Shown here: positions 16,453 to 23,602 of the stretch, piece by piece
How positions within the stretch are numbered: position 1 is the first letter of the stretch
Layout: each line of letters begins with the position of its first letter
NCBI GenBank assembly: GCA_902794125.1
Contig: CADBFX010000008.1
Coordinates: 1 to 64,000 of the forward strand
DNA length: 64,000 bases
Source: an uncultured Elusimicrobium sp.
GTDB lineage: Bacteria > Elusimicrobiota > Elusimicrobia > Elusimicrobiales > Elusimicrobiaceae
Direction: 5' to 3'
The notes under the pieces: generated by a model
Database searches by the model: none
Told to the model about the DNA's origin: nothing
Seen by the model: the letters and a program-made list of their open reading frames with translations, nothing else
Position numbers and translations under genes: made by a program

Positions 16453-16799
16453 TGAACGTTTATCTTACACATACCGGCCAATTTACGGCGCGCCACGGAC
16501 ACGGAGGAACGTTAGCCGAAGAAATACACGAACATACATTTCACTACGAAATTACTTTTTACGGGCCGCTTAATGCGGAGGGATACCTGTTGGATTTTCG
16601 CCAAATTGCCCAAGTACTTAAAGAACACGTCAACACTCCGATAGCCGGCAAAGATTTGGGCTCTTTTTTGCCCAATCCCACCACCGAGGCATTGACCATT
16701 TGGCTTTTTGAGCGCTTGCAAAATCTACTCCCTTATTTATATAGTGTAAAAGTAGCCGAGGAACCGGACCGTTGGATAGAATATAAAGGAGAACACTAA
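16452..16799 (+). CDS. PTPS-family protein, likely PTPS-III (FolB substitute)
   Basis: 115 residues from the ATG at 16452; AGGAGG lies 7 bases upstream. An in-frame ATG three bases earlier overlaps the folP stop and is an alternative. The PTPS fold is indicated by FTARHGHGG, EEIHEHTF, LLDFRQIAQVLK and PTTEALTIWLFERLQ. The active-site motif reads EEIHEH, i.e. Glu three residues before the His pair and no Cys. This matches the ExxHGH type described for PTPS-III, which replaces dihydroneopterin aldolase in folate synthesis. Position between folP and folK, with no folB in the cluster, supports that role. The middle Gly of HGH is Glu here. Confidence 0.75.
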   Translation: MNVYLTHTGQFTARHGHGGTLAEEIHEHTFHYEITFYGPLNAEGYLLDFRQIAQVLKEHVNTPIAGKDLGSFLPNPTTEALTIWLFERLQNLLPYLYSVKVAEEPDRWIEYKGEH

Positions 16800-17296
16800 T
16801 GCCGCAAGCCATTATTGCACTGGGCAGTAACATTGCTCCCTGCAAAGAAAATATAGAGGCAGCTTTAGCCGCTTTAAGTTCGGTGGGGACGGTAAAAGAA
16901 GTGGCACCTTATATTGTGTCCCAACCGGAAGGGTTTTCGCAACAAGACGATTTTGTAAATACCGTAGCTATTTTAAGCACGCCTTATTCCCCATTAGCTC
17001 TTCTTAAAAAATTAAAATCACTGGAAACCCAGCTGGGGCGCACGCCGACTTTTCGCAACGGCCCGCGGGTAATAGATTTAGATATTTTGTTTTACGAGGA
17101 TCAGGTCCTCTTTGAAGATGATGAACAATATCCACTACTAATTCCGCATCCGCGTCTGCAAGAACGGGAATTTGTACTAAAACCCCTCTCTTATTTAAGG
17201 CCGGATTTTGTACATCCCAAGTTAGGCAAACCCATTATCCGCCTGTACCGGGAACTTATGAAAAAAAAGGGCCAACCTACTTGCAGGATATTGTAG
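16799..17296 (+). CDS. folK: 6-hydroxymethyl-7,8-dihydropterin pyrophosphokinase
   Basis: 165 residues, HPPK. It transfers pyrophosphate from ATP to hydroxymethyl-dihydropterin, giving the substrate of FolP. Visible motifs: ALGSNIAPCKENIEAAL at the start, YIVSQPEGFSQQDDFVNTVA, GPRVIDLDILFYED (Mg/ATP-binding Asp pair) and IPHPRLQEREFVLKPL. The start overlaps the previous stop (TAATG). This is the last gene of the queuosine/folate run; the next gene has its own promoter. Confidence 0.93.
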   Translation: MPQAIIALGSNIAPCKENIEAALAALSSVGTVKEVAPYIVSQPEGFSQQDDFVNTVAILSTPYSPLALLKKLKSLETQLGRTPTFRNGPRVIDLDILFYEDQVLFEDDEQYPLLIPHPRLQEREFVLKPLSYLRPDFVHPKLGKPIIRLYRELMKKKGQPTCRIL

Positions 17297-17320
17297 AATA
17301 TATTTGTTAAGCTGTATATT
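17291..17320 (+). promoter_or_regulatory. Promoter of the first OmpA-family lipoprotein
   Basis: TTGTAG at 17291-17296, 18-base spacer, TATATT at 17315-17320; AAGGAG follows 7 bases before the ATG at 17341. It overlaps the end of folK. Confidence 0.5.
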
Positions 17321-17340
17321 TTTCAAAAAAGGAGAACTCA

Positions 17341-17970
17341 ATGAAAAAAGTACTGACCGTTTTGGTAGCCGCTTTGTTTTTAGGCGCCTGCCATTGCAGC
17401 AAATGCACCACCGCGCCGAACCGCTCTAACACGTGCGCTAAAGCCACCTGCCAATGCAAACACCATCACAACAAAGGTTGCAAATGTGACAAGTGCAAAA
17501 AAGCAGGTTGCTTTGCCGAAAAGCAAGCCGCTAAACCGGCTCCTGCTCCGAAACCGGCCCCGAAAGTGACCGAAGACAAAGCCTTGAGTGAAGTGGCTAC
17601 TATCAGCAAAAGAGCCGACAACACCGCAGTTTTATCCTTCAAAGAACCCATCAACTTCCGCTACAACAGCGACGAAATTGAAGGCGCTTCTTTAACCCCG
17701 GTTCAAAAAGCCGCTGCTGCTCTTAAAAAATATCCGGATGCTACCGTACGTGTAGCCGGTTATACGGATTCCTTGGGTGATGCCAACTATAATATTGATT
17801 TGTCCCAACGCCGCGCTAAAGCCGTAGCGATGGAACTCGTTAAAGAAGGTGTGCCGGCCAAGAACGTATCTTTCATCGGATACGGTGCCGCCAACCCGAT
17901 TGCTACCAACAAAACTTCTGCCGGCCGTGCACAAAACCGCCGCGTAGAATTGGAAGTAACCAATAACTAA
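17341..17970 (+). CDS. OmpA-family (Pal-like) lipoprotein with Cys/His-rich linker
   Basis: 209 residues. Lipoprotein signal with lipobox LGAC, lipidated Cys17. Residues 19-57 contain nine more Cys and three adjacent His (CHCSKC, TCQCKHHH, CKCDKCKKAGC), metallothionein-like. A Pro/Ala/Lys linker (61-78) follows, then an OmpA_C peptidoglycan-binding domain (about 95-209) with NFRYNSDEIE, GYTDSLGDANYNIDLSQRRAKAV and GRAQNRRVELEV. It should tether the outer membrane to peptidoglycan from the periplasmic face. Binding of metal by the Cys/His part is an inference. Own promoter and terminator. Confidence 0.9.
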   Translation: MKKVLTVLVAALFLGACHCSKCTTAPNRSNTCAKATCQCKHHHNKGCKCDKCKKAGCFAEKQAAKPAPAPKPAPKVTEDKALSEVATISKRADNTAVLSFKEPINFRYNSDEIEGASLTPVQKAAAALKKYPDATVRVAGYTDSLGDANYNIDLSQRRAKAVAMELVKEGVPAKNVSFIGYGAANPIATNKTSAGRAQNRRVELEVTNN

Positions 17971-17984
17971 TTGGCCAAGTTTCA

Positions 17985-18017
17985 AAAAAGCCTCCGTCGA
18001 AAACGGAGGCTTTTTCT
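17985..18017 (+). terminator. Terminator after the first OmpA-family gene
   Basis: Stem GCCTCCGT (17990-17997) with its complement at 18003-18010, flanked by an A run before and T run after. Confidence 0.85.
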
Positions 18018-18097
18018 TTTTTCCTTTTGTTTCTGGCCGGAAAAAAGTACAATATACGCATAGTTTCTTATTTTCAAAAAAAGGAGAAAACAGTAGC

Positions 18098-18733
18098 ATG
18101 AAAAAAGTTGTTTTGTTGTGCACAGTTTGTGCGTTGTTTTTATCCGCCTGCACGACCCCCGGTAAAAGAACCGCTTGGGGTGCTGCGGGTGGCGCTGCGG
18201 TAGGTGCCGCGGCCGGAGCCATCATTTCCCATAACACGGGCGGAAAAAGTGGTACCGGTGCTGTCATCGGTGCTTTAGCCGGTGCTGCGGCCGGTGGTGC
18301 TTTGGGTAACTACTACGACAAACAAGCCAAAGAATTGGCCGCTATTGCCGACGTAGTAAAATCCGAAAACGGCCTTCAAGTATTCTTGAAAAACGATATT
18401 TTGTTTGCTACCGGCAGCTCGGAACTTTCCGCCGCTTCCTTGCAAACCCTTACGGACTTAAACAAAGTTCTCAAAAAATATCCGAAAAACCGCATCGTGG
18501 TACAAGGTTACACCGATTCCACCGGCACCGCCGCTCGGAACCAACAACTTTCTACCCAACGCGCTAAAGCCGTGTACGATTTCTTACTCGGCAGCGGTTT
18601 AAAAACCTTGAGCATCCAATACGTTGGTTTTGGTGCCTCTAACCCGATTGCCAGCAACGATACCGAAGCCGGCCGCGCGCAAAACCGCCGCGTCGTCTTG
18701 GCCATCACGGCAAACGAAAAAGATATTCAATAA
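18098..18733 (+). CDS. OmpA-family lipoprotein with glycine zipper (YiaD-like)
   Basis: 211 residues. Lipobox LSAC (Cys18), then a Gly/Ala-rich glycine-zipper segment (about 27-75: GAAGGAAVGAAAGAI, GALAGAAAGGALG). An OmpA_C domain from about 95 onward has LFATGSSELS, GYTDSTGTAARNQQLSTQRAKAV and GRAQNRRVVLAI. The zipper may insert in or associate with the membrane while the C-terminus binds peptidoglycan. AAGGAG lies upstream of the ATG. It is paralogous to the preceding gene in the C-terminal domain but has a quite different linker. Confidence 0.9.
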   Translation: MKKVVLLCTVCALFLSACTTPGKRTAWGAAGGAAVGAAAGAIISHNTGGKSGTGAVIGALAGAAAGGALGNYYDKQAKELAAIADVVKSENGLQVFLKNDILFATGSSELSAASLQTLTDLNKVLKKYPKNRIVVQGYTDSTGTAARNQQLSTQRAKAVYDFLLGSGLKTLSIQYVGFGASNPIASNDTEAGRAQNRRVVLAITANEKDIQ

Positions 18734-18753
18734 TTGTTGATATCTAAGCAAAT

Positions 18754-18789
18754 AAAACCGGAGCCCACAAAGCTCCGGTTTTATTTTTT
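18754..18789 (+). terminator. Terminator after the YiaD-like gene
   Basis: 11-bp stem AAAACCGGAGC (18754-18764) with its complement at 18772-18782, then a T-rich tail. Confidence 0.85.
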
Positions 18790-18840
18790 CCCATCCGTCA
18801 ATAAACAACTAAAAAATCAGTAGCAAAAATTTACTCAATT

Positions 18841-18849
18841 TGCTATCTT
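18841..18849 (+). promoter_or_regulatory. Extended -10-like box, short or absent leader
   Basis: TGCTATCTT ends 10 bases before the ATG at 18860. No Shine-Dalgarno is visible between. Confidence 0.45.
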
Positions 18850-18859
18850 ATTAATAGAT

Positions 18860-19705
18860 ATGGAAAAGACTAATAATTCCCGCCTAAGAGCGTTATTGCA
18901 ACTCATCAAAGCCGAAGACGACACTTACGGCCCGGTTCTTAAGCGCGAATTAGCCGCCGCCATTAAAGAAAATCCGTCCCAAGTACAAACGGTGATAGAG
19001 GAGGAATTTAAAGAACAAACTCCCCTGCCGGTACTACATACTTTAGAAGAAATCTGCTGGGAAGATTTATCCAAACAATTGGCCCGTTTTTCCGCCAAAA
19101 TTAATCCCGACTTAGAAGAAGGGTTAATTTTACTTTCTAAATTTATTTATCCGTCCATTACTCGCAAAGATGTTACATCTCCGCTGGACGAACTTGCCAA
19201 ACAAATGCGCCCTTACTTATTAAATGCCACCACACAGGCGGAAATTGCCGCTATTTTCAGCCGTCAATTTTTCCGTATAAATCAATTCCATCCGTTGCAA
19301 GCCAATTTAGATATCAAAGACATTTCTTTTGCCCGCTTACTACGCAAGAAAAAAGGCTCCAGCTTGTGTTTGGCCTGTCTGTATATTTTAATTGGGCAAC
19401 GCTACGGGTTGGATATTAACTTGGTAGATTTAGCAGGCCGAATTTTAATCCATTTACAAGACTTTGCACATCAGGAAACTTTATTTATTGACCCGCTAGA
19501 TAACGGAAAAATTTTATCGCAAGCAGATTGCCGCATTTATATTGAGTCCCGCCAGATTGAATGGAACGACGATTTCCTGCGGCCGCTTCCGTCTCGCCAT
19601 ATTATACGACGGATGATTGCCAATATGATTTACGTGCTTAATAAAGTACACGATGAACGGCGGTTAAAATTCCTACGGGAATATTTGGAAATTATTAAAA
19701 ACTAA
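18860..19705 (+). CDS. SirB1-family / transglutaminase-like (Transglut_core2) protein
   Basis: 281 residues. The central part (about 95-215) resembles the SirB1/Transglut_core2 fold: LDELAKQMRPYL, FFRINQFHPLQANLDIKDISFARLLRKKKGSSLCLACLYILIGQRYGL, then LAGRILIHLQ and FIDPLDNGKIL. A Cys (residue 174) lies where the family's nucleophile region (G.P.sLs.lY) falls, but activity is unproven for the family. The N-terminal roughly 90 residues are helical and acidic. No signal peptide. The nfeD-like gene follows after 11 bases with its own GGAGG. Confidence 0.65.
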   Translation: MEKTNNSRLRALLQLIKAEDDTYGPVLKRELAAAIKENPSQVQTVIEEEFKEQTPLPVLHTLEEICWEDLSKQLARFSAKINPDLEEGLILLSKFIYPSITRKDVTSPLDELAKQMRPYLLNATTQAEIAAIFSRQFFRINQFHPLQANLDIKDISFARLLRKKKGSSLCLACLYILIGQRYGLDINLVDLAGRILIHLQDFAHQETLFIDPLDNGKILSQADCRIYIESRQIEWNDDFLRPLPSRHIIRRMIANMIYVLNKVHDERRLKFLREYLEIIKN

Positions 19706-19716
19706 TTGGGAGGAAT

Positions 19717-20142
19717 ATGAGTTACTACACATATTTGATTCTCGCTGTTGCGTGTTTCGTGTGTGAAATGTTCACCATGGAATTTTCTTTAGCGTGTTTA
19801 GGAATTGGTGCTTTAGGAGCGAGTTTAATGTCGTGGTTAGGGTTTGGCATTTGGCCCCAAGTAATCGTTTTTGCATTGGTAGCCTCGGCCTGCTGGATAG
19901 GGATTCGCCCGTTTGCCTTGCGCCATTTTTACGGCAAAGCCAAAAACATCAAAACTCCGGCAGAAGATGTAATCGGTCAAGAAGCGGTCGTAGAAACCGA
20001 TATTGACCCCAAAAACCAAACCGGACGTGTCAAAGTATTGGGCGAGAGCTGGAAAGCCACCGCCGCCGCCCCCATTGCCGCCGGCACAAAATGTGTGGTA
20101 GAAAAATTGGACGGCGTAACACTTACCGTCCGTGCCAAATAA
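19717..20142 (+). CDS. NfeD-like membrane protein
   Basis: 141 residues: N-terminal hydrophobic half with two to three membrane helices (about 5-70), and a C-terminal OB-fold-like soluble domain (about 85-141) with DVIGQEAVVETDI, GRVKVLGESWKA and LDGVTLTVRAK, typical of NfeD C-domains. NfeD proteins pair with stomatin-like SPFH proteins, and such a gene is the next one (54 bases on), so the two probably form one membrane microdomain complex. GGAGG lies before the ATG. This is the short NfeD form without the ClpP-like protease domain. Confidence 0.85.
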   Translation: MSYYTYLILAVACFVCEMFTMEFSLACLGIGALGASLMSWLGFGIWPQVIVFALVASACWIGIRPFALRHFYGKAKNIKTPAEDVIGQEAVVETDIDPKNQTGRVKVLGESWKATAAAPIAAGTKCVVEKLDGVTLTVRAK

Positions 20143-20196
20143 ATTTGTAAGCAGGGCACGTTTTACGACGTGAAATTAAAATAGAGGAGAAACAAC

Positions 20197-21216
20197 ATGG
20201 AAGAACTGGGTATTATTTTTTTAGCAGCGTTCATCTTGTTTGTCGTGGTAATCATTGCCAAAGGTATTATCATCGTAAAACAAGCACAAGTGATGATTAT
20301 TGAACGCTTCGGTAAATATTTAGCGGTACTTAATCCGGGTATTAACTGGATTATTCCGATTATGGACCGCCCGCACTTAATGGAATGGCGCAATAGCCGC
20401 GAATTTGTAGATTCCTCCGGGCGAACCCGCTCCGTTCCGTTTATGGAAATGCGCGATACGATTGATATGCGCGAAACGGTATATGATTTCCCACGTCAAA
20501 GCGTTATTACAAAAGATAACGTAGGCATTGAAATTAACGCCTTGTTATATTTCCAAATTACGGACCCGATCAAAGCCGCTTACAAAGTAGAATCGTTGCC
20601 CACCGCTATTGAAAAATTAACGCAAACCACGTTAAGAAACATCATCGGTGAAATGGATTTGGACCAAACCTTAACTTCGCGCGAAATCATCAACAGCAAA
20701 TTGCAAGTTATTTTGGATGATGCGTCCAACAAATGGGGCGTAAAAGTAAACCGCGTAGAACTCCAAGATATTATTCCCCCCGCCGCCATCCGCGAAGCCA
20801 TGGAAAAACAAATGAAAGCCGAACGCGATCGCCGCGCTATGGTAACGGAAGCGGAAGGTACGAAAAAAGCTCAAATCTTAAAGGCTGAAGCCATCCGCGA
20901 ATCTGAAATTCAAAAAGCGGAAGGTATGAAGCAAGCCGCCATTTTACAGGCGGAAGGTCAAGCCGAAGCCAAAATTAAAGTAGCTAACGCCGAAGCTGAA
21001 GCAGTACGCATCGTGGCTGGCACGGTGGCTCAATCTTCTAATCCGGCCAGTTATATGATCTCTATCAAGTACATTGAAGCACTGTCTAAAATGACGGAAG
21101 GCAAAGATAACAAAGTAATCTATATGCCTTTTGAAGCCAGTAATGTACTCGGTGCAGTGGCTGCCATTAAAGACTTAACCGGCGGCGCTCCGACAAATAC
21201 TCCGGCAGCTCACTAA
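20197..21216 (+). CDS. SPFH/Band 7 (stomatin-like, QmcA-type) protein
   Basis: 339 residues. One N-terminal membrane segment (about 4-24), then an SPFH domain with VIIERFGKYLAVLNPGINW, RETVYDFPRQSVITKDNV and LRNIIGEMDLDQTLTSREIIN, and a long coiled coil rich in Ala/Glu/Lys (about 195-275). It oligomerises at the inner membrane; partner is the adjacent NfeD-like protein. GAGGAG lies 8 bases before the ATG. A strong terminator follows. Confidence 0.92.
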   Translation: MEELGIIFLAAFILFVVVIIAKGIIIVKQAQVMIIERFGKYLAVLNPGINWIIPIMDRPHLMEWRNSREFVDSSGRTRSVPFMEMRDTIDMRETVYDFPRQSVITKDNVGIEINALLYFQITDPIKAAYKVESLPTAIEKLTQTTLRNIIGEMDLDQTLTSREIINSKLQVILDDASNKWGVKVNRVELQDIIPPAAIREAMEKQMKAERDRRAMVTEAEGTKKAQILKAEAIRESEIQKAEGMKQAAILQAEGQAEAKIKVANAEAEAVRIVAGTVAQSSNPASYMISIKYIEALSKMTEGKDNKVIYMPFEASNVLGAVAAIKDLTGGAPTNTPAAH

Positions 21217-21240
21217 CAATTGCAAATCTTGCAACGCAAT

Positions 21241-21272
21241 AGAAGCCCTGTCAGTTTGACAGGGCTTCTTAC
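21241..21272 (+). terminator. Terminator after the SPFH gene
   Basis: 13-bp perfect stem (21241-21253 with 21257-21269), 3-base loop, weak T tail. Confidence 0.8.
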
Positions 21273-21291
21273 TATTTAGGTTTGATAATTC

Positions 21292-21368
21292 TTACACGAG
21301 CAAAGCAGTTTGCCCGCTCAGGGCGTAAAAAAGCCACGCACTCGCGTGGCTTCTAAATGGCTCGCCCT
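21292..21368 (-). repeat. Distal copy of the tRNA-Asn 3' end/terminator module
   Basis: This 77-base segment repeats 21481-21556 with a few substitutions and one indel. Read on the minus strand it contains the last bases of the tRNA including CCA, the following TTTA, a terminator hairpin with different stem bases, and a palindrome with loop CTGC. No tRNA body is present. Confidence 0.9.
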
Positions 21369-21480
21369 TTCGTCCTCGGCCACCAGTCCGCTCGTTGACT
21401 CTCGCGGCTTGCGGCCCCGCCTCGCGGTTTTTGCCTTGCGCTTACGCGCAAACAAAAACATCGCTCCGGCTTTCGAGTCC

Positions 21481-21545
21481 TTACGCGAGCAAAGCAGTTT
21501 GCCCGCTCAGGGCGCAAAAAAGCCACACCCTCGTGTGGCTTTAAA
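21481..21545 (-). terminator. tRNA-Asn terminator and following palindrome
   Basis: On the minus strand the tRNA is followed by a stem AAAGCCACAC (partner arm at 21519-21528) with a T run. A second hairpin follows, with GCGGGCAAA and TTTGCTCGC arms around CTGC (21485-21507). Confidence 0.75.
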
Positions 21546-21620
21546 TGGCTCGCCCTGAAGGACTCGAACCTTCAACCTACCGGTTAACAGCCGGTCGCTC
21601 CACCATTGAGCTAAGGGCGA
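21546..21620 (-). tRNA. tRNA-Asn (GTT)
   Basis: 75 bases with encoded CCA. Acceptor TCGCCCT pairs with AGGGCGA. The anticodon stem CCGGC/GCCGG encloses a loop with GTT. The T arm GAAGG-TTCGAGT-CCTTC is regular. Confidence 0.95.
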
Positions 21621-21750
21621 ATAAATCTTCACTACACTATTATTGTAGTAAATATATTTTGGTTTGTAAACTTTTTTTTCAAATAACACCTTCTCGGTTG
21701 TTCCGAATGAACAAAATTATATAAAATAAAAACAACAAGGGGGTGTTGTT

Positions 21751-22695
21751 ATGGCAGATTATAAAGATTATTACAAAATTTTAGGCGTCGGAAAAACCGC
21801 CTCAGATGCGGAAATCAAAAAGGCTTTTAAAACGCAGGCCCGCAAGCCAAATGGACCGAAAAATTTAAAGATTTAAACGAAGCCTACACCGTTTTATCCG
21901 ATAAACAAAAACGTACCATTTACGACCAAGTCGGCCAAGGCGGGTATCAAAACTTTGCGCGTGGCGGCGGAGCCACCGGCGGACGAAGTAGTGGCTTTGG
22001 CGGCAACCCTTATCAAGGATACCAACAATACACCTATTCCGGCAATGGGGGCCAAAATTTTTCCGGCTTTGGTGGTAGCGGCGGCTTCTCCGGCGGCTTT
22101 AACGGAGCCGATTTTAGCGACTTTTTCCAAAGCATTTTCGGCGGCATGGGTGGCGGCAATTTCGGCGGATTTGGGCAAAATTTCGGCCGTAGCGCAGCCT
22201 CCGGGCAAGCCGCGGGCGACGTGGAAGCAGAACTCGCCCTTAATTTGGAAGACGCCCACCGGGGCGGCAACATGCAACTTACGCTCCCTAACGGACGCAC
22301 CGTCACCGTTAAATTACCGGCCGGCGTGAGCGAAGGCAAAAAAATCAAATTAAAAGGCATGGGTAACCCCACCCAACGCGGCACCGGTGACTTGTACCTC
22401 ATTATCAAAATCCGGCCGCATCATGTACCGTTTGGAAGGAGAAGATTTGCACGTTCCCGTCACACTCATGCCGTGGACAGCGGCATTAGGCGGCACTATT
22501 TTCGTTCCCACGTTAGACGGCCCGGTAAAAGTGAAAATTCCGGCGGGCACCCATAACGGAAAAAAATTAAAACTAAGCGGGAAAGGGCTGAGCAGTAAGG
22601 GCAGTTTGTTTGTAACCTTAACGGTGGACGTGCCCCGTACGCTTACTAAGGAACAAAAGGAATTATTTACCCGTTTGGCACAGTTAGAATCGTAA
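21751..22695 (+). pseudogene. CbpA/DnaJ-like co-chaperone, broken by two frame disruptions
   Basis: Reads as a zinc-finger-less J-protein (CbpA type). J-domain start MADYKDYYKILGVGKTASD, then a break near 21843-21848. The frame shifts and the HPD loop is missing, so the text jumps from the QARK helix to AKWTEKFKDLNEAYTVLSD. After that come a Gly/Phe-rich linker (about 21955-22210) and substrate-binding domain (VEAELALNLEDAHRGG, KKIKLKGMGNPTQRGTGDLYL). A second break near 22418-22428 comes before RLEGEDLHVPVTLMPWTAALGG and the C-terminus at 22695. Start ATG has AAGGGGG upstream. Loss of HPD would abolish DnaK stimulation. It is either a pseudogene or has sequence errors. Confidence 0.85.
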
Positions 22696-22715
22696 TTTCT
22701 AATCTGAAAAACGGC

Positions 22716-22744
22716 TTGAGTATTTTTTGGGAACTTGGTAAGAT
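22716..22744 (+). promoter_or_regulatory. Promoter of the osmC-like gene
   Basis: TTGAGT at 22716-22721, 17-base spacer, TAAGAT at 22739-22744 preceded by TGG; a leader with AAGGAG follows. Confidence 0.6.
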
Positions 22745-22770
22745 AAAGAAAATTCATACAAGGAGTGTTT

Positions 22771-23157
22771 ATGGCAAACATCAACGTAGTGCTTAACGAC
22801 AATCTGTGTACCACCTGCCAGTTAGACGGACATTCCGGCAGTATCCGCACCGCTTACAATATTCCACGCGAAGATATGAACCCCGGCGAATTATTAACCG
22901 CCGCTCTGGGCGCGTGCATGCTGACCATGATTGGTTTTTTAGCCGCACGCCGCGGGGAAAATGTGGCTGGGACTACCGCACAAGTTACGCCGACATTTGA
23001 CGAAAAACACTCCCGCATTACGGCCTTTACCGTGACGTTTACCTTTCCGGCGCATCTGACGCAAATCCAAAAAGATTTTTATGCCAATGCTGCCCAGAGC
23101 TGCCCTGTTCATAACAGTTTAAAAGAAGATATTACCTATAACGTAGTGGTAAAATAA
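22771..23157 (+). CDS. OsmC/Ohr-family protein
   Basis: 128 residues. OsmC-family thiol proteins act on organic or other peroxides, or have related redox roles. The two expected Cys are present: LGACMLTMIGFLA near residue 50 and QSCPVHNSLK near 111. The phrase NPGELLTAALGAC is typical of the YhfA/OsmC subgroup. Start set at ATG 22771 with AAGGAG 5 bases upstream; a GTG two codons earlier is too close to that site. Single gene with its own promoter and terminator. Confidence 0.88.
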   Translation: MANINVVLNDNLCTTCQLDGHSGSIRTAYNIPREDMNPGELLTAALGACMLTMIGFLAARRGENVAGTTAQVTPTFDEKHSRITAFTVTFTFPAHLTQIQKDFYANAAQSCPVHNSLKEDITYNVVVK

Positions 23158-23170
23158 ATCTTTCTTTTTA

Positions 23171-23202
23171 AAAAGCCGCCAAGGCAACTTGGCGGCTTTT
23201 TT
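23171..23202 (+). terminator. Terminator after the osmC-like gene
   Basis: 13-bp stem AAAAGCCGCCAAG (23171-23183) with its complement at 23188-23200, loop GCAA, then a T run. Confidence 0.88.
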
Positions 23203-23204
23203 AA

Positions 23205-23510
23205 TTACCAAAAACGTAATTGGGGCGAGTTACGCGTAGCGGCACCCGGTACATGCACCGGAACTGCTTTCTGGTGGGGGTGGTGATGCCGCACTATCGC
23301 CGGCCCCGCTTGATGAGGTTTATACGGGGGTTTTGCATGATGGGGTTCCACTAACGGAAGTGGTCTAACCCTCTGCACATACACGGGGGCATGTTGCCTA
23401 ATGGGAGCAGTGGGCACCAGATACGATACTCGGGTTCCCCCCGGCGTAACCGTTGCCATACATCCGCTGGCTAACAATACACTTCCCATTGCTAATAATA
23501 TTTTTTTCAT
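23205..23510 (-). CDS. Small His/Pro-rich lipoprotein
   Basis: 101 residues. The signal peptide has lipobox LASGC (Cys17), so it is probably a lipid-anchored envelope protein. The mature part is rich in Pro, His and Val (PHHAKPPYKPH, RHHHPHQKAVPVH), low in acidic residues and probably largely unstructured; His clusters might bind metal. GGAGG precedes the ATG at 23510 by 5-6 bases. No family is recognised. It is divergent from the K+ transporter gene. Confidence 0.7.
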   Translation of the reverse strand: MKKILLAMGSVLLASGCMATVTPGGTRVSYLVPTAPIRQHAPVYVQRVRPLPLVEPHHAKPPYKPHQAGPAIVRHHHPHQKAVPVHVPGAATRNSPQLRFW

Positions 23511-23564
23511 AAACACCTCCCTACCCTTATCAAACACACTCCTCCTTTAATTTATTGCACCCAC

Positions 23565-23594
23565 TTTTCCCTACAAAAGACAAATTTATATAAT
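23565..23594 (+). promoter_or_regulatory. Promoter of ktrB-like gene, leaderless start
   Basis: TTGCAC at 23565-23570, 18-base spacer, TATAAT at 23589-23594, 8 bases before the ATG at 23603; no Shine-Dalgarno. Confidence 0.65.
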
Positions 23595-23602
23595 ATACAT
23601 AT

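Noticed and set aside
21310-21558. 82-codon open frame across the tRNA-Asn flank
   Set aside because: It reads through a duplicated non-coding module and part of the tRNA, so it is a by-product of GC-rich repeats.
21292-21620. Integrated phage or genomic island at tRNA-Asn
   Set aside because: tRNA 3' duplication is present, but only 188 bases separate the copies and no integrase or phage gene lies near.
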